Shown: positions 34,845 through 43,605 of the stretch, one piece after another
Position numbering within the stretch: the first letter of the stretch is position 1
Layout: each line of letters opens with the position of its first letter
Assembly (NCBI RefSeq): GCF_004803475.1
Contig: NZ_SRKY01000002.1
Coordinates: forward strand, 558,001-622,000
Reading direction: 5' to 3'
Length of the DNA stretch: 64,000 bases
DNA from: Aliishimia ponticola
Lineage (GTDB): Bacteria > Pseudomonadota > Alphaproteobacteria > Rhodobacterales > Rhodobacteraceae
Program-made: the position numbers and the translations under genes
Notes under the pieces: model-generated
The model's database searches: none
What the model was told of the DNA's origin: nothing
What the model saw: only the letters and a program-made list of their open reading frames with translations

Positions 34845-34874
34845 ATGACATGTATTGACCCTCTCCCGTATGAT
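34845..34874 (+). promoter_or_regulatory. Sigma-70-type promoter of a candidate small RNA
   Basis: ATGACA at 34845-34850 (5 of 6 bases of the -35 consensus) and TATGAT at 34869-34874 (5 of 6 of the -10) are 18 bases apart. A transcript would start near A34881. The next clear signal is a strong terminator 60 bases downstream. Confidence 0.55.
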
Positions 34875-34880
34875 CCCCCC

Positions 34881-34977
34881 AGAAACCCCGACGGGAGGTC
34901 AACGACAAGGCACCGGCCCTCTTCTCCGGGCTGGTAAGGACAAAGGGCCTCTCGTTTCGAGAGGCCCTTTTCTGTTT
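34881..34977 (+). ncRNA. Candidate small RNA with anti-Shine-Dalgarno loop
   Basis: Between the promoter and a strong terminator lies a ~97-base unit with no credible reading frame. It forms a hairpin at 34912-34935 with an 8-pair stem (ACCGGCCC/GGGCTGGT, one G-T pair) and the loop TCTTCTCC, which is complementary to GGAGAAGA-type ribosome binding sites. Trans-acting RNAs with pyrimidine-rich hairpin loops are known in alphaproteobacteria, for example the cuckoo-type RNAs with CCUCCUCCC loops; this is similar in style but not the same motif. No family match was recognised. Confidence 0.55.
34942..34977 (+). terminator. Strong rho-independent terminator
   Basis: AAAGGGCCTCTCG-TTT-CGAGAGGCCCTTT is a perfect 13-base-pair hairpin (34942-34970) followed by TCTGTTT. 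The A's on the left and T's on the right would allow ending on either strand. It closes the candidate small RNA rather than a coding gene, since the nearest upstream stop is at 34763. Confidence 0.9.
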
Positions 34978-35419
34978 CGGCGCTGGCTTTTGCCTTCGTC
35001 GATACCGCCCAAACCGCTGCCCCCAACAGCTCGCTATAACATCTAAGAGTGGGCGAATTGTGGAACTTCGCTGCGTGATACAACAGAGGTCCTCTGAGCG
35101 GACAAAGTGTAGAATTCGCTGCGGCGACGCGAATAGCCGCTTTGCCCTGGAAACGTATCCCGGGTGCTTTGTATGTTTTCACGAAGTGAAATTTACCGCC
35201 GTAGCGATAACCGAATGCCCCCTCGGAATGAGCACGTGCTTTTGCACCCATCATGTGTCGTTGATTTCCGCCTGGCTTGGCGGATGGGCACTCTGATTGC
35301 GCGCTACGTTTGGTCTTGTGACAGCAACTGAGGGGGCATTGAGTACGACAGCTGGCCGGGTAACGGCTTGTTGGTCAACGCATGTGCTTGTTCAATCTGG
35401 CTTGCGCAGTCCCCAATTT
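34978..35419. other. Gene-poor stretch between two Hint genes
   Basis: No credible gene was found. Frames of 60-157 codons exist on both strands (for example on the minus strand from 35254) but lack ribosome binding sites, Rhodobacteraceae codon habits or domains. The composition looks like degraded or repeat-like intergenic DNA. No insertion sequence ends or long inverted repeats were seen. Confidence 0.5.
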
Positions 35420-36613
35420 TCAGACCTTTTCGTGCCGTGCGCCCGCCCGTCTTGAGCCCGGTTCGGAGCGCTGCGCGATGGCTTCGGCAAGAGCGTGCCC
35501 GCAGGGGTTCTGAAGCGGCAGGATGTCAACCAAGGTCCGCGCGTTTTTCTTGTGCCGTGACACCATTTGACGCGCCTCGCGCCCGCTTACGAGCGCGCGA
35601 CAAGGCTTTGGTGCGAAGTCGAGTTCACGGACCTCAGGAAACAATTTTTGAATTTCGGTGCGCGCGCAGAATCCAACGCAATTCAGCGCTTCTGGCCCAA
35701 GGTACAGGCTTTCTGTTTCGGCATTGTTTGCGAAGAGAATTTCGTGTTGGTCAAATAACACGTGATAATAGGCGACGCTGTTCTTAGGCGGACATATGTC
35801 TATTCCTTCAATCCCACAAAGGTGCTTTGCCGCCACAAGCACCTCGGTTTCGGCAAACATACGATGCGCGATTTTCGACCGGATTAGGATGCGGTGTTGC
35901 GGGGACACGCACAAATCCTGCGCGGGGCTTTCCGGGCCAAGGGCCCCGGTGCGGATGCGGACGGGGCGCAAGTCCTTGCACCCGTTAAGTTGCTCGACAG
36001 TCAGGTGCTTGCACCCGATCCACCGGATGGGCTGAAGCCCATTGTCTTTGGTGGCCACAAGATCATCGGTTTGCAGGTGTTCAACGGGTGTGTTGCCATA
36101 GGCGGTTTTGATCAATGTCCCGGCGGTAAAACAGACAAAGCCGACATCCTCCATATAATAGCTGCCGCCGGGTTGGAAACCACTGTTGCCTGCGTTGTCG
36201 CTGGTTTGTTGAACACCCGTAATCTCAATGGATTGGAGACGGGTTCCATCCGGAATGCGGTCCAGAAAATCCGTGAGGAAAACATCGCCATCCTGGGTTT
36301 GAAAACCGACAACCCAGCTTGTACGTGTCGATCCGTCATTCAGCACCATCGTGTAATCGACAATCATCGCAACATCGACAATGGAACCGTTTATTGTATC
36401 TGTGCTGCCACTGACGTGATCAGCCCGGATGGTCCCATCATCATTTGTGTCATCCAAGACCGCGTCAACGACGTTGGCATTTGCCTCCACACCACTGAGC
36501 GTGGAGCCGACAAGATCAGAGGCATCCTCGAAATTGCTGTCAGATTCATTTGTGTCAAATTGACTGAAGTTGCCGAGGAAAATGACCTTTCCAGTGTTCG
36601 GGACGATAGTCAT
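35420..36613 (-). CDS. Hint-domain protein, intact motif, with novel N-terminal region
   Basis: A 397-residue protein. Residues 1-155 are acidic and rich in Asp, Asn, Ser and Thr, like a secreted or calcium-binding adhesin-type segment, with no match known to me. The Hint domain follows: Cys161 in CFTAGTLIKT, the VEHLQTDDLVATKDNGLQPI stretch and the His-containing SPQHRILI near 245. Here both key blocks are intact, unlike the Hint gene at 34098. The last ~60 residues are basic. The ATG at 36613 has AAGGA upstream. Lower GC than the neighbouring core genes suggests an acquired or fast-evolving gene. Confidence 0.8.
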   Translation of the reverse strand: MTIVPNTGKVIFLGNFSQFDTNESDSNFEDASDLVGSTLSGVEANANVVDAVLDDTNDDGTIRADHVSGSTDTINGSIVDVAMIVDYTMVLNDGSTRTSWVVGFQTQDGDVFLTDFLDRIPDGTRLQSIEITGVQQTSDNAGNSGFQPGGSYYMEDVGFVCFTAGTLIKTAYGNTPVEHLQTDDLVATKDNGLQPIRWIGCKHLTVEQLNGCKDLRPVRIRTGALGPESPAQDLCVSPQHRILIRSKIAHRMFAETEVLVAAKHLCGIEGIDICPPKNSVAYYHVLFDQHEILFANNAETESLYLGPEALNCVGFCARTEIQKLFPEVRELDFAPKPCRALVSGREARQMVSRHKKNARTLVDILPLQNPCGHALAEAIAQRSEPGSRRAGARHEKV

Positions 36614-37206
36614 GTTGAAATCCTTTTCGTCGAGACCGATCGGCCCAACAAACTGACACTATCTGCCTTTAAATAGGTTTAACTTTGATCTGGACCGGCA
36701 CAGATATTCGGTTCTGAGAGCCTTCCGGGGTGTCGTGATAACCTTCAGTTACAACACGGCCCATCTGTTGAATGCAGGCATTCCTTCGCGGCGCGGCGCA
36801 GCATCGGTCCCTTCGGGCTCGATGCGGACTTTAGCTGCGGTCGGTTCGAATGGCGGCTAAGGGAAAGCTGCATTGCGGCGAGGAGATACGAGCACAGGGT
36901 CCGCTCTGGGCCGTCAGCGACCACCTGACTTGTGCTACCCCAACATGATGCTGCGAAACGAAGAACGGTTACTGTGAGCCCGTATTATCGGATGCTGCAC
37001 CGCTTCGATGCCAGCTTAGGGCAGATTGCGAGTGGGTTGCCGGTGCTGCAACAATCTCATCTCGTGCGGCGATATTGTTCGAGGTTGCCATATGGTGCCT
37101 TAATTTTACCTCAAATTTGGCGAGGATTTGCTGAGTTGATTTGCAGTAATTTGTCTTCGTATCCACATGAGCGAAGTTTTTCGCATCATTTAAAAGGCTG
37201 TAACTA
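36614..37206. other. Gene-poor stretch upstream of a CTERM gene
   Basis: No credible gene. The part 36780-36900 is GC-rich and repeat-like (CCCTTCGGGCTCGATGCGGAC); the part 37090-37206 is A/T-rich and probably carries the promoter of the 37207 gene. A 91-codon plus-strand frame ending at 37207 has no ribosome binding site or domain. Confidence 0.5.
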
Positions 37207-37890
37207 GTGAGAAAACTGTTTATTCCTGCGCTGACAGCGCTTGGGCTCTCTTCCGGTGCCCTGCATGCCGCATCCATGACTGTGAACTACCAAAAGTCCG
37301 GAAATCCTTTCGGGAACGAAGGTCTGTATCTGCCGGTCACAATAGATTCCGAAGTCTATGACGGGACGTTCAATGCTGGTGGCTTTGCCATGACCAGCGA
37401 ACCTTTAGGAGAGTTTTTCGCCTTCTGCATCGAAGTCACTCAGGCTCTCCGCAATGGCGCAACATATGAGAGCGTATCGAATCCGTTTACTGACGCGGTG
37501 CTCGCTAATATCGAGGGCCTGTTCAACAGCGCCTACGATAATGTAACCGATAAAGTAACCTCTGCTGCCTTTCAGGTCGCCATGTGGGAAATCGTCGAGG
37601 ACACAGCGACAGGCTTTGACCTGAGCGCCGGCGCGTTCTCGGCTATCGATGCAAGTACGTTCAGCGGGTCTGTCATCGACACGGCGCAGGGCTTTTTGGA
37701 CGGTCTGGCAACTGCACCTACTGGTCTGTTTGAGGTGAACTATCTGTTAAGCCCAACCTCGCAAGACCTTGTGACAGCACAACGCGTCACCCCGCCAGCG
37801 GCAGTGCCAGTCCCCGCAAGTGGCCTTTTGCTGCTGTCTGCCGGTGTTTTCCTCGCGTCTCGGCGTCGGAACACTAAACCTGTTTCCTGA
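37207..37890 (+). CDS. Exported protein with VPxxA-CTERM sorting signal
   Basis: A 227-residue precursor starting at GTG (37207), with AAAAGG upstream. A signal peptide (LFIPALTALGLSSGALHAAS) is followed by a Ser/Thr/Asn-rich body. The C-terminus has the three-part sorting signal: a VPVPAS motif at about 205-210, a hydrophobic segment (GLLLLSAGVFLA) and a basic end (SRRRN). Such proteins are processed by exosortase-like systems and linked to the cell surface or exopolysaccharide matrix. No exosortase gene is in the window. The function of the body is unknown. Confidence 0.8.
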   Translation: MRKLFIPALTALGLSSGALHAASMTVNYQKSGNPFGNEGLYLPVTIDSEVYDGTFNAGGFAMTSEPLGEFFAFCIEVTQALRNGATYESVSNPFTDAVLANIEGLFNSAYDNVTDKVTSAAFQVAMWEIVEDTATGFDLSAGAFSAIDASTFSGSVIDTAQGFLDGLATAPTGLFEVNYLLSPTSQDLVTAQRVTPPAAVPVPASGLLLLSAGVFLASRRRNTKPVS

Positions 37891-38181
37891 AAATCTGCTG
37901 CGCGCGAAAATTGGACGCTTCAGTCTTTGCGGTATCACTCAACATCTATGAACAAGACACAGATGAAGAGCTTGCTACCCATGCAAAGACTACGGACCAT
38001 TTCTCGCGCGGCGGATGACCGGAAAGCGGGCTGCAACCGCAGCATCTTGGGCGACAGGTGAGCGGCAAGCCATGGGCGGTTCGGTCGTGCTCGGCAGGCG
38101 TGATGCATTATAGCTCCCCTGATCGTGCGCTCTGAACGCTCATCGCCCTCTGATCGCTTAACGCGCTACAGACCGCATCAA
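37891..38181. other. Gene-poor stretch before the fad operon terminator
   Basis: About 290 bases with no credible frame or RNA. It separates the CTERM gene (plus) from the end of the minus-strand fatty-acid operon. It marks the right end of the gene-poor islet. Confidence 0.5.
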
Positions 38182-38217
38182 TAAAAAAGGCCCCGCAGCG
38201 ATTGCGGGGCCTTTGGT
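38182..38217 (-). terminator. Rho-independent terminator of the fatty-acid operon
   Basis: On the minus strand AAAGGCCCCGCA-ATCGC-TGCGGGGCCTTTTTTAT forms a 12-base-pair hairpin (38186-38214) followed by a T run. It lies 20 bases after the stop of the FadJ-type gene and ends the ~9.6-kb minus-strand operon. The A/T flanks might allow some ending on the plus strand too. Confidence 0.9.
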
Positions 38218-38233
38218 TTCAAAGGGGGCCGGT

Positions 38234-40432
38234 TCAGGCGGCTTGGGCCTGCGGGGCGAAACGCTCGTAGAAGGATTGGCCTTTTTCGGCCATTTCGCGC
38301 AGCAGGGCGGGGCATTTGAAGCGCTCGCCGAACTTGGCTTCCAGCTCGTCGCAGCGGGCGGCAGCATATTCCGCGCCGATAATGTCGAGCCAGCTGAACG
38401 GGCCGCCGGACCACGGGGCAAAGCCCCAGCCTAGGATCGCGCCCACATCGCCTTCGCGGATGTCTTCGACCACGCCTTCTTCCAGCGCGCGCACCGCTTC
38501 GAGAACTTGCGCGAACATCAGGCGGTGCTGCACTTCGATCAGGTCGGGCTGTTCATCGGCCAGCGGGTATTTCTCTTGCAGGCCTTTCCAGTAATCCTGA
38601 CGCTTGCCCTTTTCGTCGTAGTTGAAGTAGCCCGCCTTGGATTTACGGCCCAGACGCCCTTGCTCTTCCATCCAGACGATCAGGTTGTCGGCTTCGCTGT
38701 CGGGATAGGCATTGCCCATCGCGGCTTTGGTCGCCTTCATGATCTTCACGGCAAGGTCGATGGAGGTTTCATCGCCCAGTTGCACCGGCCCCACGGGGAA
38801 GCCCAGTTGCTCTGCCGCGTGATCGATCAGCCAGGGCGCGACGCCTTCGGTGATCATCCGCGTGGCTTCGTTGCCATAGGGGATGATGCAGCGGTTGGCG
38901 TAGAAGAAGCGCGCGTCGTTGACCACGATCGGCGTCTTGCGGATCTGGCGCACGTAGTCGAGCGCCTTTGCCACAGCGCGGTCGCCGGTTGCGTTGCCCT
39001 TGATGATCTCCACCAGCAGCATCCGCTCCACGGGGGAGAAGAAGTGAATGCCGATGAATTGCTCGGGCCGGACCGATGCGGTGGCCAGCGACGTGATCGG
39101 CAGGGTGGAGGTGTTGGAAGCAAAGATGCAGTCTTCGGGGATGATCGCCTCGACCTTCTTGGTCATCTCCGCCTTGACGGCCGGGTCTTCGAACACGGCT
39201 TCGATGATCAGGTCACAGCCTTTGAGCTGATCCAGATCGGGGGTCGCGGTGATCCGGGACAGCAGCGCCTCTTTCTTCTCCGGCGTGGCTTTGCCGCGCT
39301 TGATGCCCTTGTCCATGAAGGTTTCGGAATAGGCCTTGCCCTTGTCCGCTGCCGCTTGGTCACGGTCGACCAGCACGACTTCGATCCCCGCTTGGGCCGA
39401 TACCAGTGCGATCCCCGCACCCATCATGCCCGCGCCCAGAACGCCGACTTTCTTGACGGTCTGATCCGCGACGCCTTCGGGACGTACCGCGCCTTTTTCC
39501 AGCGCTTCCTTGTTCACGAAGAGAGAGCGCATCATCGCGCCCGAGGAAGGGTTCATCAGGACCGAGGTGAACCAGCGTGCTTCGATCTTCAGCGCCGTGT
39601 CGAAGGGCACCAGCGCGCCTTCATAGACTGCGGACAGCAGGGCCTTGGGGGCCGGGAAGGCGCCTTTGGTCTTGCCATGCACCATCGCGTTTGCGCCCAC
39701 GAAGGTCATGAAGCCCGCCGGGTGGTAAGGCGCGCCGCCGGGCATCTTGTAGCCTTTGGCGTCCCACGGTTTGACGATATCCGCATCGGTGGCGTTCAGC
39801 ACCCATTCCTTGGCGGCGGCAAGCGGGTCTTCGACGACCTCGTCGATCAACTGGCCCTTGGCTTTGTCGGGGGATACCATCTTGCCTTCCAGCAGGAAGG
39901 AGGACGCGCCCATCGCGCCCAGCTTGCGGACCAACCGCGTGGTGCCGCCCGCGCCGGGGAAGATCCCCACAAGGATTTCCGGCAGGCCCAGCTTGGCCTT
40001 GGGATTGTTGGCGCAGAAGGTGCGGTGGCAGGCGAGGGGCAGTTCCAGACCGATCCCCGCAGCCGTGCCGGGCAGCGCCGCTGCAATCGGCTTGCCGCCC
40101 TTCAGCGTTTTGGGGTCCATGCCCGCGCGTTCGATTTTCCGCAGCAGCGCGTGCATCTGCATGATGCCGTCAAAGAGGCCCTGCGCCGGGTTGTCGCCCG
40201 CGTCCTCTTTCATCTTCGCCAGCAGCGTCAGGTCCATGCCGCCAGCAAAGCTGTCCGGCTTGCCGGAGGTGATGACGATCCCCTTCACGGCATCATCCGC
40301 CAGCGCATCGTCAATCGATGCCTCCAGTTCCTGAAGCCCCTGAAGCCGCATGACGTTCATGGACTTGTCAGGCACGTCCCACGTGATGATCGCGACGCCG
40401 TCGTCGCCCTTTGTCAAAGTGAATTCGGCCAT
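38234..40432 (-). CDS. FadJ/FadB-type enoyl-CoA hydratase/3-hydroxyacyl-CoA dehydrogenase
   Basis: A 732-residue fusion enzyme of beta-oxidation. The N-terminal crotonase domain (about 1-190) has the GGMDLTLLAKM oxyanion region and the GIGLELPLACH and GIFPGAGGTTRLVRK segments. The dehydrogenase begins with the NAD-binding VGVLGAGMMGAGIALV near residue 330 and continues with the HFFSPVERM catalytic His region; a C-terminal dehydrogenase repeat follows. It acts with the thiolase encoded just upstream. Its start overlaps the end of the duplicated unknown gene by 19 bases. Confidence 0.95.
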   Translation of the reverse strand: MAEFTLTKGDDGVAIITWDVPDKSMNVMRLQGLQELEASIDDALADDAVKGIVITSGKPDSFAGGMDLTLLAKMKEDAGDNPAQGLFDGIMQMHALLRKIERAGMDPKTLKGGKPIAAALPGTAAGIGLELPLACHRTFCANNPKAKLGLPEILVGIFPGAGGTTRLVRKLGAMGASSFLLEGKMVSPDKAKGQLIDEVVEDPLAAAKEWVLNATDADIVKPWDAKGYKMPGGAPYHPAGFMTFVGANAMVHGKTKGAFPAPKALLSAVYEGALVPFDTALKIEARWFTSVLMNPSSGAMMRSLFVNKEALEKGAVRPEGVADQTVKKVGVLGAGMMGAGIALVSAQAGIEVVLVDRDQAAADKGKAYSETFMDKGIKRGKATPEKKEALLSRITATPDLDQLKGCDLIIEAVFEDPAVKAEMTKKVEAIIPEDCIFASNTSTLPITSLATASVRPEQFIGIHFFSPVERMLLVEIIKGNATGDRAVAKALDYVRQIRKTPIVVNDARFFYANRCIIPYGNEATRMITEGVAPWLIDHAAEQLGFPVGPVQLGDETSIDLAVKIMKATKAAMGNAYPDSEADNLIVWMEEQGRLGRKSKAGYFNYDEKGKRQDYWKGLQEKYPLADEQPDLIEVQHRLMFAQVLEAVRALEEGVVEDIREGDVGAILGWGFAPWSGGPFSWLDIIGAEYAAARCDELEAKFGERFKCPALLREMAEKGQSFYERFAPQAQAA

Positions 40433-41370
40433 TGCTTGGTCCTCTTTTGTATTTCGCGATGTGTGATGAGGTCGCTTACGGCGACCGGTTTTGTCTTTGG
40501 AAAATTCGCGTTCCGGATCGAGTTCGTCACAGAGCGCACGCGCCAGTCCCGGCCTTTGCGTTCCAGGATCATGCGCGATCGGATCGGCTCAAGCCGCTCT
40601 TCGCCCTTCGAGAAGAACCGCGCCACATGGTATCCGCAAAGCTGCGTGGCGCTGAGGAACGTGGCGTCCTCCGCGTCCCGGCGGAACTCGTCGATACCGT
40701 TCTCCACCATGTATTCGTGGATGCAGGCGACGACCGCGCCCAAAGACTCTTCTGTCTCGAACACGGTATCGTCCACGCGGGTATGCGATGTCAGCGGCAG
40801 ATGGCACAGCGCAGCATAGCTTTTCACGTCATTCGCCATGTTGGCCTGGCTCAGACGGTCAAGGAAGCTTTGGTAGATTGCCAGCGGTTCCACCGGCCCG
40901 CTGCGCGCATCGGGTTCGTTCGGGCCTCTTGGCAAGGCGCGGTCCTCATCGACACGCAGCAGCGAGATCGGCCAGTCGCTGTGACGCAACACGGTTTCCA
41001 CCTCGGCCTGCTTCCAATCGGTGCCGTGCCGTTGCAGCACGATACGCGACTTGAAGCGCGGCAGGCTCAGCTTGCCGTTCCGCAGCGGGTAAATCGTGTG
41101 ATACCCTTGGATGTGGTTCTCCCCCAGAAATTCCGCGTGGGCCACCAATCGGACAAGCTCTTTCACGCCATTGGCGCGCAGGGCCGTCGCGTAGGACTCA
41201 TGGCCCTGGCGCAGATCTTCTGGCGTTTCGATCAGAACCCGCATGTCGGGGCTTTTATGCAGGTAGGGCAGCGCCACATGCCGGGGCAGATCGGACATGT
41301 CGCCGGACATGATGATCTCCCCCGTGGCATCCAGCCAATCCTGATAGATATCTGCTGCGCTTACCTGCAT
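40414..41370 (-). CDS. Unknown protein made of two related halves, in the fad operon
   Basis: A 318-residue soluble protein with two copies of a ~127-residue unit, at residues about 8-134 and 165-291. Shared landmarks are IYQxWLD/IYQxFLD at the start, a D(M/V) ... LP segment, ETPEDL/ETEESL, a GYH near the middle, and FKSRIVLQRHGTDW/PIRSRMILERKGRDW at the end. The pattern of alternating strands and helices suggests an NTF2/SnoaL-like fold, which is inference. It sits between thiolase and FadJ, overlapping FadJ by 19 bases, so it is surely cotranscribed and likely linked to acyl-CoA metabolism. No catalytic residues could be assigned. Confidence 0.75.
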   Translation of the reverse strand: MQVSAADIYQDWLDATGEIIMSGDMSDLPRHVALPYLHKSPDMRVLIETPEDLRQGHESYATALRANGVKELVRLVAHAEFLGENHIQGYHTIYPLRNGKLSLPRFKSRIVLQRHGTDWKQAEVETVLRHSDWPISLLRVDEDRALPRGPNEPDARSGPVEPLAIYQSFLDRLSQANMANDVKSYAALCHLPLTSHTRVDDTVFETEESLGAVVACIHEYMVENGIDEFRRDAEDATFLSATQLCGYHVARFFSKGEERLEPIRSRMILERKGRDWRVRSVTNSIRNANFPKTKPVAVSDLITHREIQKRTKQWPNSL

Positions 41371-41386
41371 GGCCCCGAACCGGTCC

Positions 41387-42598
41387 TTAGACCCGCTCGA
41401 TGATCGTAGCGGCGCCCATGCCCGACGCAACGCAAAGCGTGGCCAGACCGGTTTCCTTGTCCTGACGTTCCAATTCGTCAAGCAGGGTGCCGATGATGAT
41501 CGCGCCGGTCGCGCCCAGCGGGTGACCCATCGCGATGGAGCCGCCGTTCACGTTCACCTTGGCCGGATCGACGTCGAACGCCTGCTGGAAACGCAGCACG
41601 ACGGATGCGAAGGCTTCGTTGACCTCGAACAGGTCCAGATCAGAGATCGCCATGCCGTTATCGGCCAGGATCTTCTCGGTCACGGGAACCGGGCCGGTCA
41701 GCATGATGGTCGGATCGGTGCCGATCTTTGCCGTCGCGCGGATGCGGGCGCGGGGCTTCAGGCCGTATTTCTCACCGAATTCCTTGTTGCCGATCAGCAC
41801 GGCGGCGGAACCGTCCACGATCCCGGACGAGTTGCCCGCGTGGTGGATGTGATTGATCTTTTCCAGATGCGGGTACTTCATCAGCGCGATGTGGTCGAAG
41901 CCGGGCATCATCTCGCCCATTTGCTGGAACGAGGGGTTCAGCGCGCCAAGGCTTTGCATATCGGTCTGCGGGCGCATGTATTCGTCGTGGGACAGGATAT
42001 CGAGCCCGTTTTGATCCTTCACCGTCACCACGGATTTGGAGAAACGGCCAGCGTCCCATGCCTCTTTTGCGCGGCGTTGCGATTCAACGGCCAGCGCATC
42101 GGCCTCATCGCGCGAGAACCCGTATTCGGTCGCGATGATGTCGGCAGAAATGCCCTGCGGCACGAAGTAGCTGCCCAGAGCCACGGTCGGATCGGCTGCC
42201 ACGGCGGCCCCGTCAGAGCCCATGGCCACACGGCCCATCATTTCCACGCCGCCTGCGATATAGGCTTCGCCCGCACCGCCGCGCACCTGGTTGGCGGCAA
42301 GGTTCACCGCTTCCATGCCGGAGGCGCAGAACCGGTTGATGGCAAGGCCGGGAATGGATTCGTCAAGATCGGATGCCAGAACAGCCGTCCGTGCAAGGCA
42401 GCCGCCCTGTTCCATGACCTGCGTGGCATTGCCCCAGATCACGTCTTCGACCGCGTGGCCTTCGAGATTGTTCCGCTCTTTGATCGCGTTCAGCATCAGC
42501 GCCGACAGCCGAACCGAGGTCAGCTCGTGCAGGGCGCCGTCCTTGCGGCCTTTGCCGCGCGGCGAGCGCACGGCGTCATAGATATATGCGTCTGTCAT
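41387..42598 (-). CDS. Acetyl-CoA C-acyltransferase (thiolase)
   Basis: A 403-residue thiolase that cleaves 3-ketoacyl-CoA in the last step of beta-oxidation. The active-site Cys lies in INRFCASGMEAVNLAANQV; the later NVNGGSIAMGHPLGATGA and the C-terminal Cys in LCVASGMGAATIIERV complete the family signatures. It is located upstream of the duplicated unknown gene (16 bases) and FadJ in the same operon, as expected for a FadA partner. FadA/FadI naming is left open. Confidence 0.95.
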   Translation of the reverse strand: MTDAYIYDAVRSPRGKGRKDGALHELTSVRLSALMLNAIKERNNLEGHAVEDVIWGNATQVMEQGGCLARTAVLASDLDESIPGLAINRFCASGMEAVNLAANQVRGGAGEAYIAGGVEMMGRVAMGSDGAAVAADPTVALGSYFVPQGISADIIATEYGFSRDEADALAVESQRRAKEAWDAGRFSKSVVTVKDQNGLDILSHDEYMRPQTDMQSLGALNPSFQQMGEMMPGFDHIALMKYPHLEKINHIHHAGNSSGIVDGSAAVLIGNKEFGEKYGLKPRARIRATAKIGTDPTIMLTGPVPVTEKILADNGMAISDLDLFEVNEAFASVVLRFQQAFDVDPAKVNVNGGSIAMGHPLGATGAIIIGTLLDELERQDKETGLATLCVASGMGAATIIERV

Positions 42599-42832
42599 GT
42601 GTTGGGTCCTCTCTTCAGGAATGCATTCAACGGGGCACGGGGCGCTTGGCCCCTGTGTGTGCCGGGTTGTTTCGGTCGGTGTCGCATGTGGGCCAAAGGC
42701 CGTTTGCGACGGTGTTTCGGATGTGACTGGCGCGGCGCAAGCGCGGGCCGGCGCTGCCGCCGGGACGTTCCGGCATTGGCACGGGCGCAGGCACCGGCAG
42801 GGGCCAGAGGGTGGTCCGCCGCGCAGTCACGG

Positions 42833-43465
42833 TCAGGCGCGATCCGCCGGAGACCCCGGCATCAGATCATAGGGATGTTTCCATCCGGGCAGGCCGGAAA
42901 TCGCATCCAGCCAGCGGTCGACATTGGGCCAGTCCGCCCGGTCAAAGCCGAACGGCTCCGGGTAAAACAGGTAACCGCAGCAGGAGAAATCCGCATTGGT
43001 GGGCTGATTGCCGACAATCCAGGTCCGGTCTTCGAGATGCCGGTTCAGCGTGTCATAGGCGGCCTTGAGACGGCCTTGCGAAAAGGCGATCACCTCGGCC
43101 GGGCGTTTGTCTTCCGGCAGGAAGTTCATCAGGAACCGCGTCATGCCCGCGACCGAGCTTAGCTTGTGATTGTCCCACATCACCCAGCGCAGCACGTCAT
43201 AGCGGGTGTTTTCGTCACCGCCGAATTTGCCGGTCTTGTCGGTGATATATTGCTGGATCACGCCCGATTGGCTAAGCCGCAGGTCGCCGTCGATCAGCAC
43301 CGGCGCTTCGCCCATCACGTTGTCTTCGCGATAGGCCGGGCTGCGGGTTTCGCCGCCGAAGAAATCGACTTTCACCGGCTCCCAGTCCAGACCGGAAAGT
43401 TCCAGCGGAAGTGCCGCCTTGTAACTGTTCCCGGATTCTCCGAAGCAAAGCAGTTTAACCGTCAT
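42833..43465 (-). CDS. Glutathione S-transferase family protein
   Basis: A 210-residue protein. The N-terminal thioredoxin-like half ends with GEAPVLIDGDLRLSQSGVI, the glutathione-binding cis-Pro/Ser motif, and the C-terminal helical half begins near residue 90. The first active residue is probably a Ser in FGESGNSYKAAL. It lies in the fad operon between acyl-CoA dehydrogenase and thiolase genes, with gaps of about 140 and 230 bases, so cotranscription is likely but an internal promoter is possible. The substrate is unknown. Confidence 0.88.
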   Translation of the reverse strand: MTVKLLCFGESGNSYKAALPLELSGLDWEPVKVDFFGGETRSPAYREDNVMGEAPVLIDGDLRLSQSGVIQQYITDKTGKFGGDENTRYDVLRWVMWDNHKLSSVAGMTRFLMNFLPEDKRPAEVIAFSQGRLKAAYDTLNRHLEDRTWIVGNQPTNADFSCCGYLFYPEPFGFDRADWPNVDRWLDAISGLPGWKHPYDLMPGSPADRA

Positions 43466-43605
43466 CGTGATCTCCTATCGCAATTCCACTGATCGCAGCG
43501 CCCCGTCGCCCAGTTGCTTGCCGCCGGGTGCGCGTCGCGCAGCGCGGCGGAACAGGCTGGAAGGGGCGGGCGTGTCTCATTCGTTTGGCTCCTGCGCAGC
43601 GATGA

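Noticed and set aside
34781-35254. 157-codon minus-strand frame over the small RNA region
   Set aside because: It reads through the perfect terminator hairpin and has no ribosome binding site or domain; the RNA explanation fits better.
36780-36880. A tRNA-like GGTTCGAAT in the gap before the CTERM gene
   Set aside because: No matching acceptor, D or anticodon arms could be folded around it.
36932-37207. 91-codon frame before the CTERM gene
   Set aside because: No ribosome binding site, no domain and unusual composition.
38507-40819. 770-codon plus-strand frame opposite the fadJ-type gene
   Set aside because: Antisense to a complete beta-oxidation enzyme, with no family features.
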